A DNA stretch of 64,000 nucleotides from Vibrio alfacsensis. GTDB lineage: Bacteria; Pseudomonadota; Gammaproteobacteria; Enterobacterales; Vibrionaceae. The position numbers and the translations under genes are program-made. Positions 22,272-30,158 of the stretch are shown here, piece after piece. The notes beneath the pieces are model-generated. The model saw only the letters and a program-made list of their open reading frames with translations. It ran no database searches and was not told where the DNA came from. The stretch is taken from contig NZ_CP032093.1 of the NCBI RefSeq assembly GCF_003544875.1, forward strand, positions 1,488,001-1,552,000, given 5' to 3'. Numbering within the stretch: position 1 is the first letter of the stretch; each line of letters opens with the position of its first letter.

Positions 22272-23191
22272 ATGCGTTATTTTCCTCTGTTTTAGATTTA
22301 CTAGATAAGCCAGTATTGGTGGTCGGCGGTGGCGAAGTAGCAAGCCGTAAAGTCGAGGCTTTGTTGAAAGCAGGAGCTGACGTTACCATCGTATCGCCAA
22401 GTCTTGTTGATTTTTTAAGGAAGCTAGCACAAGAGCAGCAAGTGCACTGGATTCAACGTTTCTATTCAAGTGACATTGTCACAAGTTCTTTTGTCCAAGT
22501 GTGGGCGACAACAGACAATCCTGACCTCAACCATCAAGTGTATAAAGATGCGAAAGCGCTCGGAATTTTAGTCAACGTCGTCGATGATAAGCCATATTGT
22601 GACTTTATTACGCCATCAATGATTAATCGAGGGCGTATCCAAATTGCCATTTCTAGCGGCGGGGCATCTCCGGTTTTAATTCGAAATATCCGTGAAAAGC
22701 TTGAAGCCATTCTTCCGCAAAATATGGGGTTAATGGCAGAATTTGCAAATTCTAAACGCAATTCCATCAAAGAAGCTCTGCCAACGGTCGATTTACGTCG
22801 CAAGTTTTGGGAGAACTACTTTTCCCATCCCGATGTTGAAAATGCTAAAGATAATCGTGAACTTGAAGTAATTTATCAGCAAGCGATGTCAATGCCACTC
22901 GATAGCGAGGGTAGTTGCACATGGATTCATGTAGGGGCTGATGTAGAGATGTTGCCTATAAAAGCAGTACGCTATATGCAGCAGGCAGAACTGGCATTGT
23001 CTTCGACAAAATGTGAAGTCAGTGTCATGGAATTGGTAAGAAGAGATGCAGAGCGTGAGTCTTTTTCTTGTGCGGCAGAGCTTTCTGATATGTTGAGGCA
23101 AGCAAAAAAAGATAAATTGCGTGTTTGCGTGTTTATTCCCCAAGGAACGAACGAGTTTTCGCTTCTACAAGGACAAGATTTGGTTATCTAA
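22272..23191 (+). CDS. siroheme synthase-like precorrin-2 dehydrogenase/ferrochelatase with vestigial methylase end; frameshifted near start
   Basis: The protein is about 306 residues and resembles the N-terminal half of CysG (Met8 type), which oxidises precorrin-2 and inserts Fe2+ to make siroheme. The NAD site VVGGGEVASRK, the DDKPYCDF motif and the SGGASPVL segment are present. The last ~85 residues align with the start of the CysG methylase domain (WIHVGAD, MELVRRDAERES), but the GAGPGD SAM loop is lost and the domain is cut short. The natural start ATG at 22272 reads MRYFPLF and then hits a stop. One T is missing from the run at about 22290-22293; with it restored the frame continues as LDLLDKPVLVVGGGE. 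A perfect matS-like site lies inside at 22470. Confidence 0.85.
22470..22482. promoter_or_regulatory. matS-like site, full match
   Basis: GTGACATTGTCAC matches the E. coli MatP-binding consensus GTGACRNYGTCAC at every position. It lies within the siroheme synthase-like gene. matP is in the same window. Confidence 0.6.
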
Positions 23192-23222
23192 CCGAGACAC
23201 TGGATCTCGACAAATACAAAAA

Positions 23223-23245
23223 CGCCGACGAAATCATCGTCGGCG
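23223..23245. terminator. bidirectional terminator
   Basis: A 9-bp stem CGCCGACGA/TCGTCGGCG with a five-base loop is flanked by A and T runs. It lies between the convergent siroheme synthase-like gene and yajQ. Confidence 0.85.
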
Positions 23246-23295
23246 TTTTCATTCTATCTTTACTTCAATTAACAAGTGCTAAATGGAGTATGTGA

Positions 23296-23778
23296 TTAAT
23301 CACGGAAGTTGTTGTACTGGAATGGGATACCCATTTCTGCTTCTCGGATTGCTGCAATGGTCGCTTGTAGATCGTCACGTTTCTTACCGGTAACACGTAC
23401 TTTGTCACCTTGAATAGAAGCTTGAACTTTCAGCTTTGCATCTTTGATTAGCTTAACCACTTTTTTAGCGGTTGGCGTATCGATGCCTTGGCGAAATGCA
23501 ATGTTTTGGTGCCAGTTACGACCCGTTACTTCAGGTTCTTTAGCGTCCATTGCATTTGCGTCTACGTTACGTTTTGCCAAATGGCTGCGCAAGATGTCAC
23601 GCATTTGCTTAAGCTGGAAGTCACCTTCAGCAGACAGTTTTACGTTTTCTTCTACTAGCTCAAAGCTCGCATTTACATTGCGGAAATCGAAACGAGTCGA
23701 TAGTTCACGGTTCGCGTTATCAACGGCATTACGTAGTTCAACGTTATCGATTTCTGAAACAATATCAAACGATGGCAT
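23296..23778 (-). CDS. yajQ: YajQ-family nucleotide-binding protein
   Basis: A 160-residue cytoplasmic protein with the full family pattern: [22 protein letters not shown] at the start, a SKLAKRN-type centre, and the ending PFQYNNFRD. Members bind nucleotides; the Xanthomonas homologue binds cyclic di-GMP and works with a LysR-type regulator. It is minus-strand, 32 bases after the aroH stop, and may be co-transcribed with aroH. Confidence 0.93.
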   Translation of the reverse strand: MPSFDIVSEIDNVELRNAVDNANRELSTRFDFRNVNASFELVEENVKLSAEGDFQLKQMRDILRSHLAKRNVDANAMDAKEPEVTGRNWHQNIAFRQGIDTPTAKKVVKLIKDAKLKVQASIQGDKVRVTGKKRDDLQATIAAIREAEMGIPFQYNNFRD

Positions 23779-23810
23779 GAAGATTCCTTGATTATCTTGT
23801 TATAGGGAAA

Positions 23811-24863
23811 TTATTTACTGGATTTAACTGCTTCTGCCAGCATATCTAGCATGGTCACAGTATCATCCCAACCTAGACATGGGTCGGTAATAGATTGACC
23901 GTAAGTTAGGTTGTTAATATCAGTCATTGGCTGATTGCCTTCAATAATGAAGCTTTCTGCCATGATACCAGCAATTTGTGTACTGCCAGATTTAATTTGG
24001 TCACAAATATCTTTTGCAACGTCAATTTGTTTACGATGTTGCTTTTGACAGTTTGCGTGGCTGAAGTCAACAATCAGGCGTTGTGGCAGATCGAACTCAG
24101 CAAGTGCATCACACGCTTGTTTTACCGATGCTTCATCAAAGTTAGGACCTTTTTCACCACCGCGAAGAATGATATGACCATATGGGTTACCACTGGTACG
24201 GTATACCGTCATACGACCATTCTTGTCCGGAGAGTAGAAGTAGTGTGATGCTTGAGAAGCGCGGATAGCGTCAATCGCAATTTTCACGTTACCGTTTGTC
24301 CCGTTTTTGAATCCAACCGGACAAGATAGCGCAGACGCCATTTCACGGTGAATTTGAGACTCGGTTGTGCGAGCACCGATTGCCCCCCAAGTGATGAGAT
24401 CAGCAATGTATTGACCTGTGATCATATCAAGAAACTCTGTTGCGGTTGCCAAACCAAGTTTGTTGATATCCAGTAGCAGCTTACGGGCTTTATGAAGACC
24501 AGCTTCAAGTGCATAAGAGCCATCTAGGTTAGGGTCGGTAATTAGGCCTTTCCAGCCTACTACTGTGCGAGGTTTTTCAAAGTAAGTACGCATAACAATA
24601 AACAGTTCGTTTTTGTACTTATCTTGAATTTTGCTAAGGCGTGTAGCGTAGTCAATCGCAGCTTCAGTGTCATGAACTGAACATGGACCAACGATAGCGA
24701 GGATACGATCATCCTCACCGGTTAAAATATTTTCAATTTGACGACGAGATGTAGCGATACGGTCAGCGACATCATCGGTGATTGGATGTGTGCTGCCTAA
24801 TTCTGCTGGAGTCGGCATTGGACCCAAAGGCTGGGTTCTCAATTCATCTGTTTTAATAGGCAT
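23811..24863 (-). CDS. aroH: 3-deoxy-7-phosphoheptulonate synthase, AroH-like
   Basis: This 350-residue DAHP synthase (EC 2.5.1.54) condenses PEP and erythrose-4-phosphate in the first step of the shikimate pathway. Catalytic motifs are GPCSVHD, GARTTESQ, PVGFKNGT and DFSHANCQKQH. The N-terminus (TDELRT, TPAEL, SRRQIE, TGEDDR) and the segment TATEFLDMITGQ resemble the Trp-inhibited AroH type more than AroF or AroG; this is a judgement from remembered sequences. Length is close to E. coli AroH (348). A weak TrpR-like half palindrome near 24945-24954 lies upstream. Confidence 0.88.
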   Translation of the reverse strand: MPIKTDELRTQPLGPMPTPAELGSTHPITDDVADRIATSRRQIENILTGEDDRILAIVGPCSVHDTEAAIDYATRLSKIQDKYKNELFIVMRTYFEKPRTVVGWKGLITDPNLDGSYALEAGLHKARKLLLDINKLGLATATEFLDMITGQYIADLITWGAIGARTTESQIHREMASALSCPVGFKNGTNGNVKIAIDAIRASQASHYFYSPDKNGRMTVYRTSGNPYGHIILRGGEKGPNFDEASVKQACDALAEFDLPQRLIVDFSHANCQKQHRKQIDVAKDICDQIKSGSTQIAGIMAESFIIEGNQPMTDINNLTYGQSITDPCLGWDDTVTMLDMLAEAVKSSK

Positions 24864-25186
24864 GTTATAGCTTTATTCTCTATTGCGAAGCGGTAAAGAT
24901 AACGGAATTACACTTAGGAATAAACCGTTTCACGGGATTCTTATCTAGTAACTATCGAATTGTATACAATAAGGTTAATTAGTATTGGTGTAAGTTATGC
25001 AAAAATGACAGGAATTGATTCCAACATCAATACATAGTTGTTTGAATTTATACCAATTTGTTCTGAGTTAAGGTAAAAAAACGAACATGCTGGAGGGACA
25101 AGAATCAAGAAATGCAAATTTACGTGACATCGTAACTATTGGCAATGCCTTTACGTTGCTCGTATCAACCTTTTGTTAACATCTCT
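24864..25186. other. divergent intergenic region between aroH and the hotdog gene
   Basis: No gene. It should carry the aroH promoter (minus strand) near 24870-24970. A CTAGTAACTA motif at 24945-24954 resembles half of a TrpR operator but lacks one base of the usual palindrome. A matS-like site occurs at 25124-25136. Confidence 0.4.
25124..25136. promoter_or_regulatory. matS-like site, reverse orientation of the RTTACRNYGTCAC form
   Basis: GTGACATCGTAAC differs from the E. coli matS consensus at one position. Its reverse complement fits the RTTACRNYGTCAC form seen several times near matP. Confidence 0.45.
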
Positions 25187-25215
25187 TTGACAGCAAAAGC
25201 GATTACTGATTAACT
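25187..25215 (+). promoter_or_regulatory. candidate promoter of the hotdog-fold gene
   Basis: A perfect -35 box TTGACA at 25187-25192 is followed after 17 bases by TTAACT at 25210-25215, a weak -10. The -10 overlaps the start of the FadR-like operator. Confidence 0.5.
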
Positions 25216-25228
25216 GGTCAGACTTGTT
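25212..25228 (+). promoter_or_regulatory. FadR-like operator
   Basis: AACTGGTCAGACTTGTT contains the TGGTCNGAC core of known FadR sites. It overlaps the -10 and start region of the candidate promoter and ends just before the GGAAAGGAG ribosome-binding site, so FadR would repress the gene in the absence of long-chain acyl-CoA. Confidence 0.65.
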
Positions 25229-25245
25229 TGGAAAGGAGTCCAAAA

Positions 25246-25752
25246 ATGTTGTCTTCCGTTCGTCGTGCAAATCTTTATCTTAATCTATTCGGATTTTCTA
25301 AAGTGCCACTCATTTGGCTATGCCGCCCAAAGATCCTCGCTATTGATGACAAGCATGTAGAAGTTAAAATTCCACTTCGTCGAAGAACGAAGAATCACCT
25401 CAATAGCATGTATTTCGGCGCGTTAGCAGTAGGTGCCGATGTGGCAGGTGGTTTTTTGGCGATGAGTAAAGCGAAAGATCAAGGTGAACGCATATCTTTG
25501 GCGTTTAAGGGAGTAAAAGCAGAGTTCTTAAAAAGGCCTGAAGCGGATGTGCATTTTGTTTGTCATGACGGTCCTGTGATCGACGAAATGTTAAAGCTCA
25601 CGCTAGAAACGGGGGAGCGAGTGAATCGAGATGTAAGAATTACTGCGCTATGTCCAAGTATCAATGGGAATGAGCCTATGGCTGAGTTCTCGTTAACACT
25701 GTCCATTAAAAAGGCGGCAATAAAAAAAGCAGCTCAAAAAGAAGCTGCTTAG
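25246..25752 (+). CDS. DUF4442-type hotdog-fold protein, putative acyl-CoA thioesterase
   Basis: A 168-residue protein. The segment NSMYFGALAVGADVAGGFLAM resembles the hotdog helix of PaaI/DUF4442-type thioesterases, with strands KHVEVKIPLRRR and ISLAFKGVKAEFLKRPEADVHFV on either side. An acyl-CoA or acyl-ACP thioesterase role is inferred from the fold. The tail is Lys/Ala rich. The start at ATG 25246 is fixed by GGAAAGGAG eight bases upstream; a TTG at 25228 lies in the operator. A FadR-like site directly in front supports a link to fatty-acid metabolism. It is convergent with the unknown 25775-27130 gene. Confidence 0.8.
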   Translation: MLSSVRRANLYLNLFGFSKVPLIWLCRPKILAIDDKHVEVKIPLRRRTKNHLNSMYFGALAVGADVAGGFLAMSKAKDQGERISLAFKGVKAEFLKRPEADVHFVCHDGPVIDEMLKLTLETGERVNRDVRITALCPSINGNEPMAEFSLTLSIKKAAIKKAAQKEAA

Positions 25753-25774
25753 TTTGAGATTCCATCGTTTAGAT

Positions 25775-27130
25775 CTAAGTGAGTTCGATTTTCTCAATAG
25801 ACACGATTTTCGAACGGTTTAATACCACTTTCCAACGATAGTAGACTGGCTCATCTGTGTGATTGTCCTCTTTGACAATCACATTGAGCAGATGACGTTT
25901 TTCCACGGATTCTTTACTTACTTGACCATCATTCAAACGATATACGCGGTTCGAGCTTTTATCCATCAGTCGGATAATTGGTCGCAAGCTGACATTCAAC
26001 GTTTCGCGAGTTTGTTCGTAGCCACTTAAAAAGAGTGACGTCGCCATTTCGGTTTTCGCATGGTAATGAAGAATCTGTTCTTCACGCTGCACAACTCGTT
26101 TTTTACGAATGTTCTGGATTCTGTCTGGTAAGCTGGACAATGTTTTGTAGTCTAGCCACTCCAATTTTCGGCCCACGACTTTTTTCGTGGTCGGGTCCAT
26201 GTACTTTTTACGCCACTTTGGTTTGCCCTTACGAATCCAACGCCACATTGCATCGCGAAGATCATCTTTAAAGATTTCACGTAGCGCATAAATGAATGAC
26301 ATTGCGACGATAAACGATGCCGAGATCTCACCAAGATAATCACGTGCGAGGATCACTGTGGAGGTTACTACCACCATTACTAATCCGGTTGCAATCCCTT
26401 TTATTGCTCGCTTGATGTTATTCCCCATCGATGTGGTTTTTTCACGTAATACGATAGGGTGCTCAATCAATCGTCTTAGCAATCGCATTTTATTTGAAAG
26501 GCGGGTGACGTCTTCCACAATACTCGCAGAGTTGTAATTGTTTAATTTGCGGTGAGCTTGTTCTTTTTCGCATAAAGTGATCAGGCGCTCTTTGATCGTT
26601 CCATAGTCGCCCTCGCGTGGGAGGTGAGCGACAAGAGACAGAAAGCGCTGTTCAGTGTACCAAGACAAGTAGTTGTCGATGTTCACATAGTATCGCTTTA
26701 AGTTTTCTTCATACGGGATAGAGCGGCGAAGACGTTTGAGAATATCAAGTGTCAGTTCGATAACCTGGTCAACTTCGTCAGCCGTGACACTGTCATCTTT
26801 TTCGTGTTTGTTTAGAGCAGCAACGGCTTTATCCAGTGCGATAACGTATTGATAGGCAAACAAACTCAAACTAACACGGTATTGTTGGTTTGACAGTCGC
26901 CCACGTTTGGCCAATCGGCTGTGAACCAGCGGAAGCAGTACCTCAGTACTGTAGTAGGAACGCTTTTGAGTAATAGACGTATAATAGAACTCAGACTCAC
27001 TGATAATATCGGCGTTTAAGCCCAGCTCGCCAGGGACAAAAATATAGATATCAAGATCGAGTGTTTTACTCTTCGCCAAGGCGTGGCTGATTTTTAGGGT
27101 GACTGAGTCTTGTTTGTCGACGGTGACCAA
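25775..27130 (-). CDS. conserved-looking membrane protein of unknown function
   Basis: A 451-residue protein that I do not recognise. The first ~230 residues are mostly charged helices, with two adjacent hydrophobic helices near residues 240-290 (GIATGLVMVVVTSTVILA and EISASFIVAMSFIYALREI). A basic cytoplasmic part follows (KGKPKWRKKYMDP), and the end is beta-rich. It reads from a TTG at 27130 with AGGAG seven bases upstream. It is intact in a window where many genes carry indels. No catalytic motif is visible. A matS-like site lies inside at 26784. Confidence 0.75.
   Translation of the reverse strand: MVTVDKQDSVTLKISHALAKSKTLDLDIYIFVPGELGLNADIISESEFYYTSITQKRSYYSTEVLLPLVHSRLAKRGRLSNQQYRVSLSLFAYQYVIALDKAVAALNKHEKDDSVTADEVDQVIELTLDILKRLRRSIPYEENLKRYYVNIDNYLSWYTEQRFLSLVAHLPREGDYGTIKERLITLCEKEQAHRKLNNYNSASIVEDVTRLSNKMRLLRRLIEHPIVLREKTTSMGNNIKRAIKGIATGLVMVVVTSTVILARDYLGEISASFIVAMSFIYALREIFKDDLRDAMWRWIRKGKPKWRKKYMDPTTKKVVGRKLEWLDYKTLSSLPDRIQNIRKKRVVQREEQILHYHAKTEMATSLFLSGYEQTRETLNVSLRPIIRLMDKSSNRVYRLNDGQVSKESVEKRHLLNVIVKEDNHTDEPVYYRWKVVLNRSKIVSIEKIELT
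26784..26796. promoter_or_regulatory. matS-like site
   Basis: GTGACACTGTCAT differs from GTGACRNYGTCAC only at the last base, a T; from memory a pyrimidine there is tolerated in E. coli sites. It is within the 25775-27130 gene. Confidence 0.5.
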
Positions 27131-27177
27131 GAAAAGCTCCTGATATTGCTAACGCATCCTAAGCCTTAAAGCGTCAG

Positions 27178-27232
27178 TAAGTTGTCTTAACTTAAGTTGT
27201 TGTCCTAACTTAAGTAGTTGTTCTGAATTAAG
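27178..27232. repeat. short direct repeats upstream of cvfB
   Basis: TAAGT recurs at 27178, 27193, 27211 and 27229 (spacings 15, 18 and 18) within units resembling TAAGTTGTTGTCCTAACT. The run lies between the divergent 25775-27130 gene and cvfB. Confidence 0.6.
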
Positions 27233-27312
27233 GGCCACTAGGATAAATGGTTGATCGTCGACAGCATAGCAGAGAGATTTGCTTTTCTCTCTGATTTTCT
27301 TGTTAGTTTGGG

Positions 27313-27318
27313 TATAAT
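27313..27318 (+). promoter_or_regulatory. -10 box of cvfB
   Basis: A perfect TATAAT lies 30 bases before the cvfB ATG. No good -35 is present at normal spacing, so the promoter may depend on an activator. Confidence 0.5.
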
Positions 27319-27348
27319 CGTCAGTAAATTTAAAAAGAGACAAATTCA

Positions 27349-28182
27349 ATGATTAAAATTGGTCAAATTAACAGCTTAGAAGTCATTAAAAAGGCTGATT
27401 TTGGCATCTTTCTTGATGGTGCGGATTATGGTTCGGTACTGCTACTGAACAAGCACGTTCCAGAGGGTACCGAAATAGGTGATCGTCTTGACGTATTTCT
27501 TTACTTCGATTCTGAAAGCCAGCTTGTTGCGACCACTGAAAAACCCATTGCCCAAGTTGGTGAGTGGGGCTTAATGAAAATCGAAGGCATCAACGTAACG
27601 GGTGCGTTCGTAAGTTGGGGAATTAGCGACAAAAATCTGCTTATCCCATTTAGTGAACAACGAGCTCGCTTTACCGAAGGTCAAAACATTTTGGTTTATG
27701 TCTACACAGATAAAGCATCTGGCCGCATTGTAGGTACGACGAAATTCAATAAATGGCTTGATAAAACACCTGCAAACTATGAAGTGAATGAGCAGGTCGA
27801 CTTAATCATTGCAGAGCGCAGCCAACTTGGTTACAAAGCTATCGTGAATGGAAAGCATTGGGGAATGATTTTTCCATCTGACGTTTTCGGTAAATTATTC
27901 ATTGGTAAGCAACTGAAAGGTTACATCAAACAGATTCGTGAAGATGGTAAGATCGACCTAGCACTTCAAAAAGTGGGTGTGGCGAAGATGGATGACTTGT
28001 CGATGAAAGTGCTTGAGTTGCTTGAAAAGAAAGGCGGTTACTTACCGCTAAATGACAAGTCAACACCGGAAGCGATTTTTGATGCGTTTCGTACGAGTAA
28101 AGGTACGTTTAAAAAAACCATTGGTGGCTTGTATAAGCAGGGCAAAATCGTTATCGAAAAAGACGGAATTCGTATCGCCTAG
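27349..28182 (+). CDS. cvfB: CvfB/YitL-family S1-domain RNA-binding protein
   Basis: A 277-residue protein with three S1-like OB domains in the first ~215 residues (VLLNKHVPEGTEIGDRLDVFLYFDSE, AFVSWGISDKNLLIPFSEQ, GYIKQIREDGKIDLALQKVG) and a C-terminal winged-helix of about 60 residues (TPEAIFDAFRTSKGTFKKTIGGLYKQGKI). This is the CvfB layout. The Staphylococcus member binds RNA and affects virulence gene expression; the role in Vibrio is not known to me. AAAGAGAC precedes the ATG. Confidence 0.9.
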   Translation: MIKIGQINSLEVIKKADFGIFLDGADYGSVLLLNKHVPEGTEIGDRLDVFLYFDSESQLVATTEKPIAQVGEWGLMKIEGINVTGAFVSWGISDKNLLIPFSEQRARFTEGQNILVYVYTDKASGRIVGTTKFNKWLDKTPANYEVNEQVDLIIAERSQLGYKAIVNGKHWGMIFPSDVFGKLFIGKQLKGYIKQIREDGKIDLALQKVGVAKMDDLSMKVLELLEKKGGYLPLNDKSTPEAIFDAFRTSKGTFKKTIGGLYKQGKIVIEKDGIRIA

Positions 28183-28219
28183 TTTAGAATGTACGATTAG
28201 AAGATACGTTGAAAAAAAG

Positions 28220-28246
28220 GGCCCAAACTCGTCCTTATTTTGGGCC
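28220..28246 (+). terminator. hairpin downstream of cvfB
   Basis: The stem GGCCCAAA/TTTGGGCC has an 11-base loop and lies 38 bases after the cvfB stop. The downstream sequence is not T-rich, so it may protect the 3' end rather than terminate. Confidence 0.5.
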
Positions 28247-28442
28247 TAGGGGAAATAGGCTCTTAAGAGCCTGCGCTAAACTTGTAAACCAATGTTTGTT
28301 AAATTATGTTCTTGGTTTGTTCAATAATGCTCTTCTAAAGAATGTACCAAAGCAGAGCAACGATACATTCAGTTTAGTACAGAGCACTTAGATAGCTAGT
28401 TATCCCCATTAACATTGAGTTTTAACAAATTTGAATAGTGAA
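28247..28442. other. intergenic stretch between cvfB hairpin and rsmF terminator
   Basis: About 200 bases with no convincing gene. A plus-strand transcript here would end at the 28443-28470 terminator, but I see no promoter that argues for a small RNA. Confidence 0.3.
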
Positions 28443-28470
28443 AACCATCGTAGAGCGATGGTTTTTTTGT
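28443..28470 (+). terminator. intrinsic terminator
   Basis: The stem AACCATCG-TAGAG-CGATGGTT is followed by a run of T on the plus strand. It is the strong terminator of the cvfB side and faces the convergent rsmF gene. Confidence 0.8.
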
Positions 28471-28487
28471 TTAATCGAATGTCAGGA

Positions 28488-29924
28488 TTAGAAAAGGTTC
28501 TTGTCGCGAACGAGCTCTCTTGGCAATCCATTCTTAATGCGGTTACTTACCCATTTACCAAGACCAATGATTGCGCCATCATACTTAACCAGTACTTCGC
28601 CTTTACCGGTTTGAGCCCCTGCAGGTATATTTTGTGGGCGAACGTCTCGGCCCATGTACCATTCGCGAGCTTCTTCGATCGTCAGTTCAATCGTATTTTT
28701 CTCTGTCCCAGTCGCTAGGGCAGTCGCAACTTGGTGTTGCCAGCGATAACCGTTTTTATGAGCTTCTGCGATTTTGATTCCCATACGAGAAAAACGCAGC
28801 TCACCAATCATGGCTTCTAAAGCGTTAGGGAATAACCACACATCTTTATCACGAATCCAAACAGTGCTATCGCTTGGGAGTTCAATATCCAACGCAGTAT
28901 GAAGTTGCTTTTCGATATCTACGGATTCTTTAGCTGATGCTTTCACGAAAGGAAATTTACCCATTCGCTTTTTCACTTTCGGCGCTTCGACCGCTGATAG
29001 CTTACGAATGCGCGCAACAAAGAATCCCTCACAATCATATACTTGAGGGAAAATATGCAAAAAGCCTTCGTCAGTCAGTGCCGCGTTTGCATTTTCAAAC
29101 AAACTTTCTAAACTTTCAAATTCAACCGCGTCCCCAAATGTCTCTTTTAGATGATGGCAAACTTGTTGGTTCTCTTCGGTGCTCAACGTACAGGTGGAAT
29201 AAACCATTACGCCGCCTGGTTTCAGAGCATGGAAAGCACTTTCAATCAGATCTTTCTGCGTCTCTGCAATTTCAATTACTGACGATTGTGTCCAGTTCTT
29301 CATTGCATCTTCATCTTTACGAACGGTACCTTCGCCTGAACATGGCGCATCGAGTAATACCGCGTCAAATTGTTCTGGTAGCCAGCCACCAAATACGCGA
29401 CCATCGAAGTTACTTAGTGCAGCATTACGTACGCCGCAACGCTCGATGTTCGCGTGAAGTACTTTTACACGACTCGCAGCGTATTCATTCGCGACCAAAA
29501 CGCCTTCGTTATTCATTAGCGCTGCGATCTGAGTCGTCTTTGAGCCGGGAGCGGCTGCAGTGTCTAGAACAGCCGCATAAGTTTCATCATTCATGAATAA
29601 TGCAGATACGGGCATCATCGAACTGGCTTCTTGGATGTAAAATAAGCCAGACATATGTTCAGCGGTGTTGCCCAATGGGACGCTTGATTCATCAGCATCG
29701 ATCCAAAAGCCAGTTTCACACCAAGGCACAGGTGATAATTTCCAACCTTTTGCTTCCGCACGCTCTAAAAATGCTTCAACGCTGATTTTGAGTGTGTTGA
29801 CACGAATACTTTTACGTAATGGTTTTTGGCATGACGCAACAAAGTCATCCATGTTGAGGTGAGCAGGAAGAATAGTTCGGATTTTTTCCAGAAAAGCTTC
29901 TGGGATGTAAACGTTCGGATGCAA
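28488..29924 (-). CDS. rsmF: 16S rRNA (cytosine-1407-C5)-methyltransferase RsmF
   Basis: A 478-residue enzyme predicted to methylate C5 of cytosine 1407 of 16S rRNA. Family features in order: [12 protein letters not shown], the SAM motif [16 protein letters not shown], the [14 protein letters not shown] motif with one catalytic Cys, [11 protein letters not shown] with the second, and a C-terminal PUA-like extension ending in [14 protein letters not shown]. The open frame starts at a TTG (29924). It lies downstream of letB, as in E. coli (yebS-yebT-yebU). Confidence 0.93.
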   Translation of the reverse strand: MHPNVYIPEAFLEKIRTILPAHLNMDDFVASCQKPLRKSIRVNTLKISVEAFLERAEAKGWKLSPVPWCETGFWIDADESSVPLGNTAEHMSGLFYIQEASSMMPVSALFMNDETYAAVLDTAAAPGSKTTQIAALMNNEGVLVANEYAASRVKVLHANIERCGVRNAALSNFDGRVFGGWLPEQFDAVLLDAPCSGEGTVRKDEDAMKNWTQSSVIEIAETQKDLIESAFHALKPGGVMVYSTCTLSTEENQQVCHHLKETFGDAVEFESLESLFENANAALTDEGFLHIFPQVYDCEGFFVARIRKLSAVEAPKVKKRMGKFPFVKASAKESVDIEKQLHTALDIELPSDSTVWIRDKDVWLFPNALEAMIGELRFSRMGIKIAEAHKNGYRWQHQVATALATGTEKNTIELTIEEAREWYMGRDVRPQNIPAGAQTGKGEVLVKYDGAIIGLGKWVSNRIKNGLPRELVRDKNLF

Positions 29925-30158
29925 AGTGGAATCTCGATTGCAGAATTTGAGGCAAATAATATACGAAAGCGGGCCAGAAACGAATACTTGCTCAGGGCTG
30001 GATAATAAAAAGAGCAGCGATGGCTACTCTTTGACATTTATTCTTAGCTATTTGACTCGCTTAACGATAGAGCGACTAAGCCGAAACATGAGATCGGTAG
30101 GTAGGCTCATAAGCATAAGGCATTAAGTAAGCACACGATACTAAGTAAGCATAAGATA

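Noticed and set aside
24945..24954. TrpR operator upstream of aroH
   Set aside because: CTAGTAACTA resembles the core CTAGTTAACTA but lacks one base, which breaks half-site spacing. It is suggestive only, unless this base is another sequence error.
27149..27349. 66-codon minus-strand frame between the unknown gene and cvfB
   Set aside because: Its start codon overlaps the cvfB ATG and its Leu-rich part comes from the DNA direct repeats; no ribosome-binding site is visible on that strand.
28431..28718. 95-codon plus-strand frame over the rsmF 3' end
   Set aside because: It is antisense to rsmF and crosses a terminator; no family pattern.
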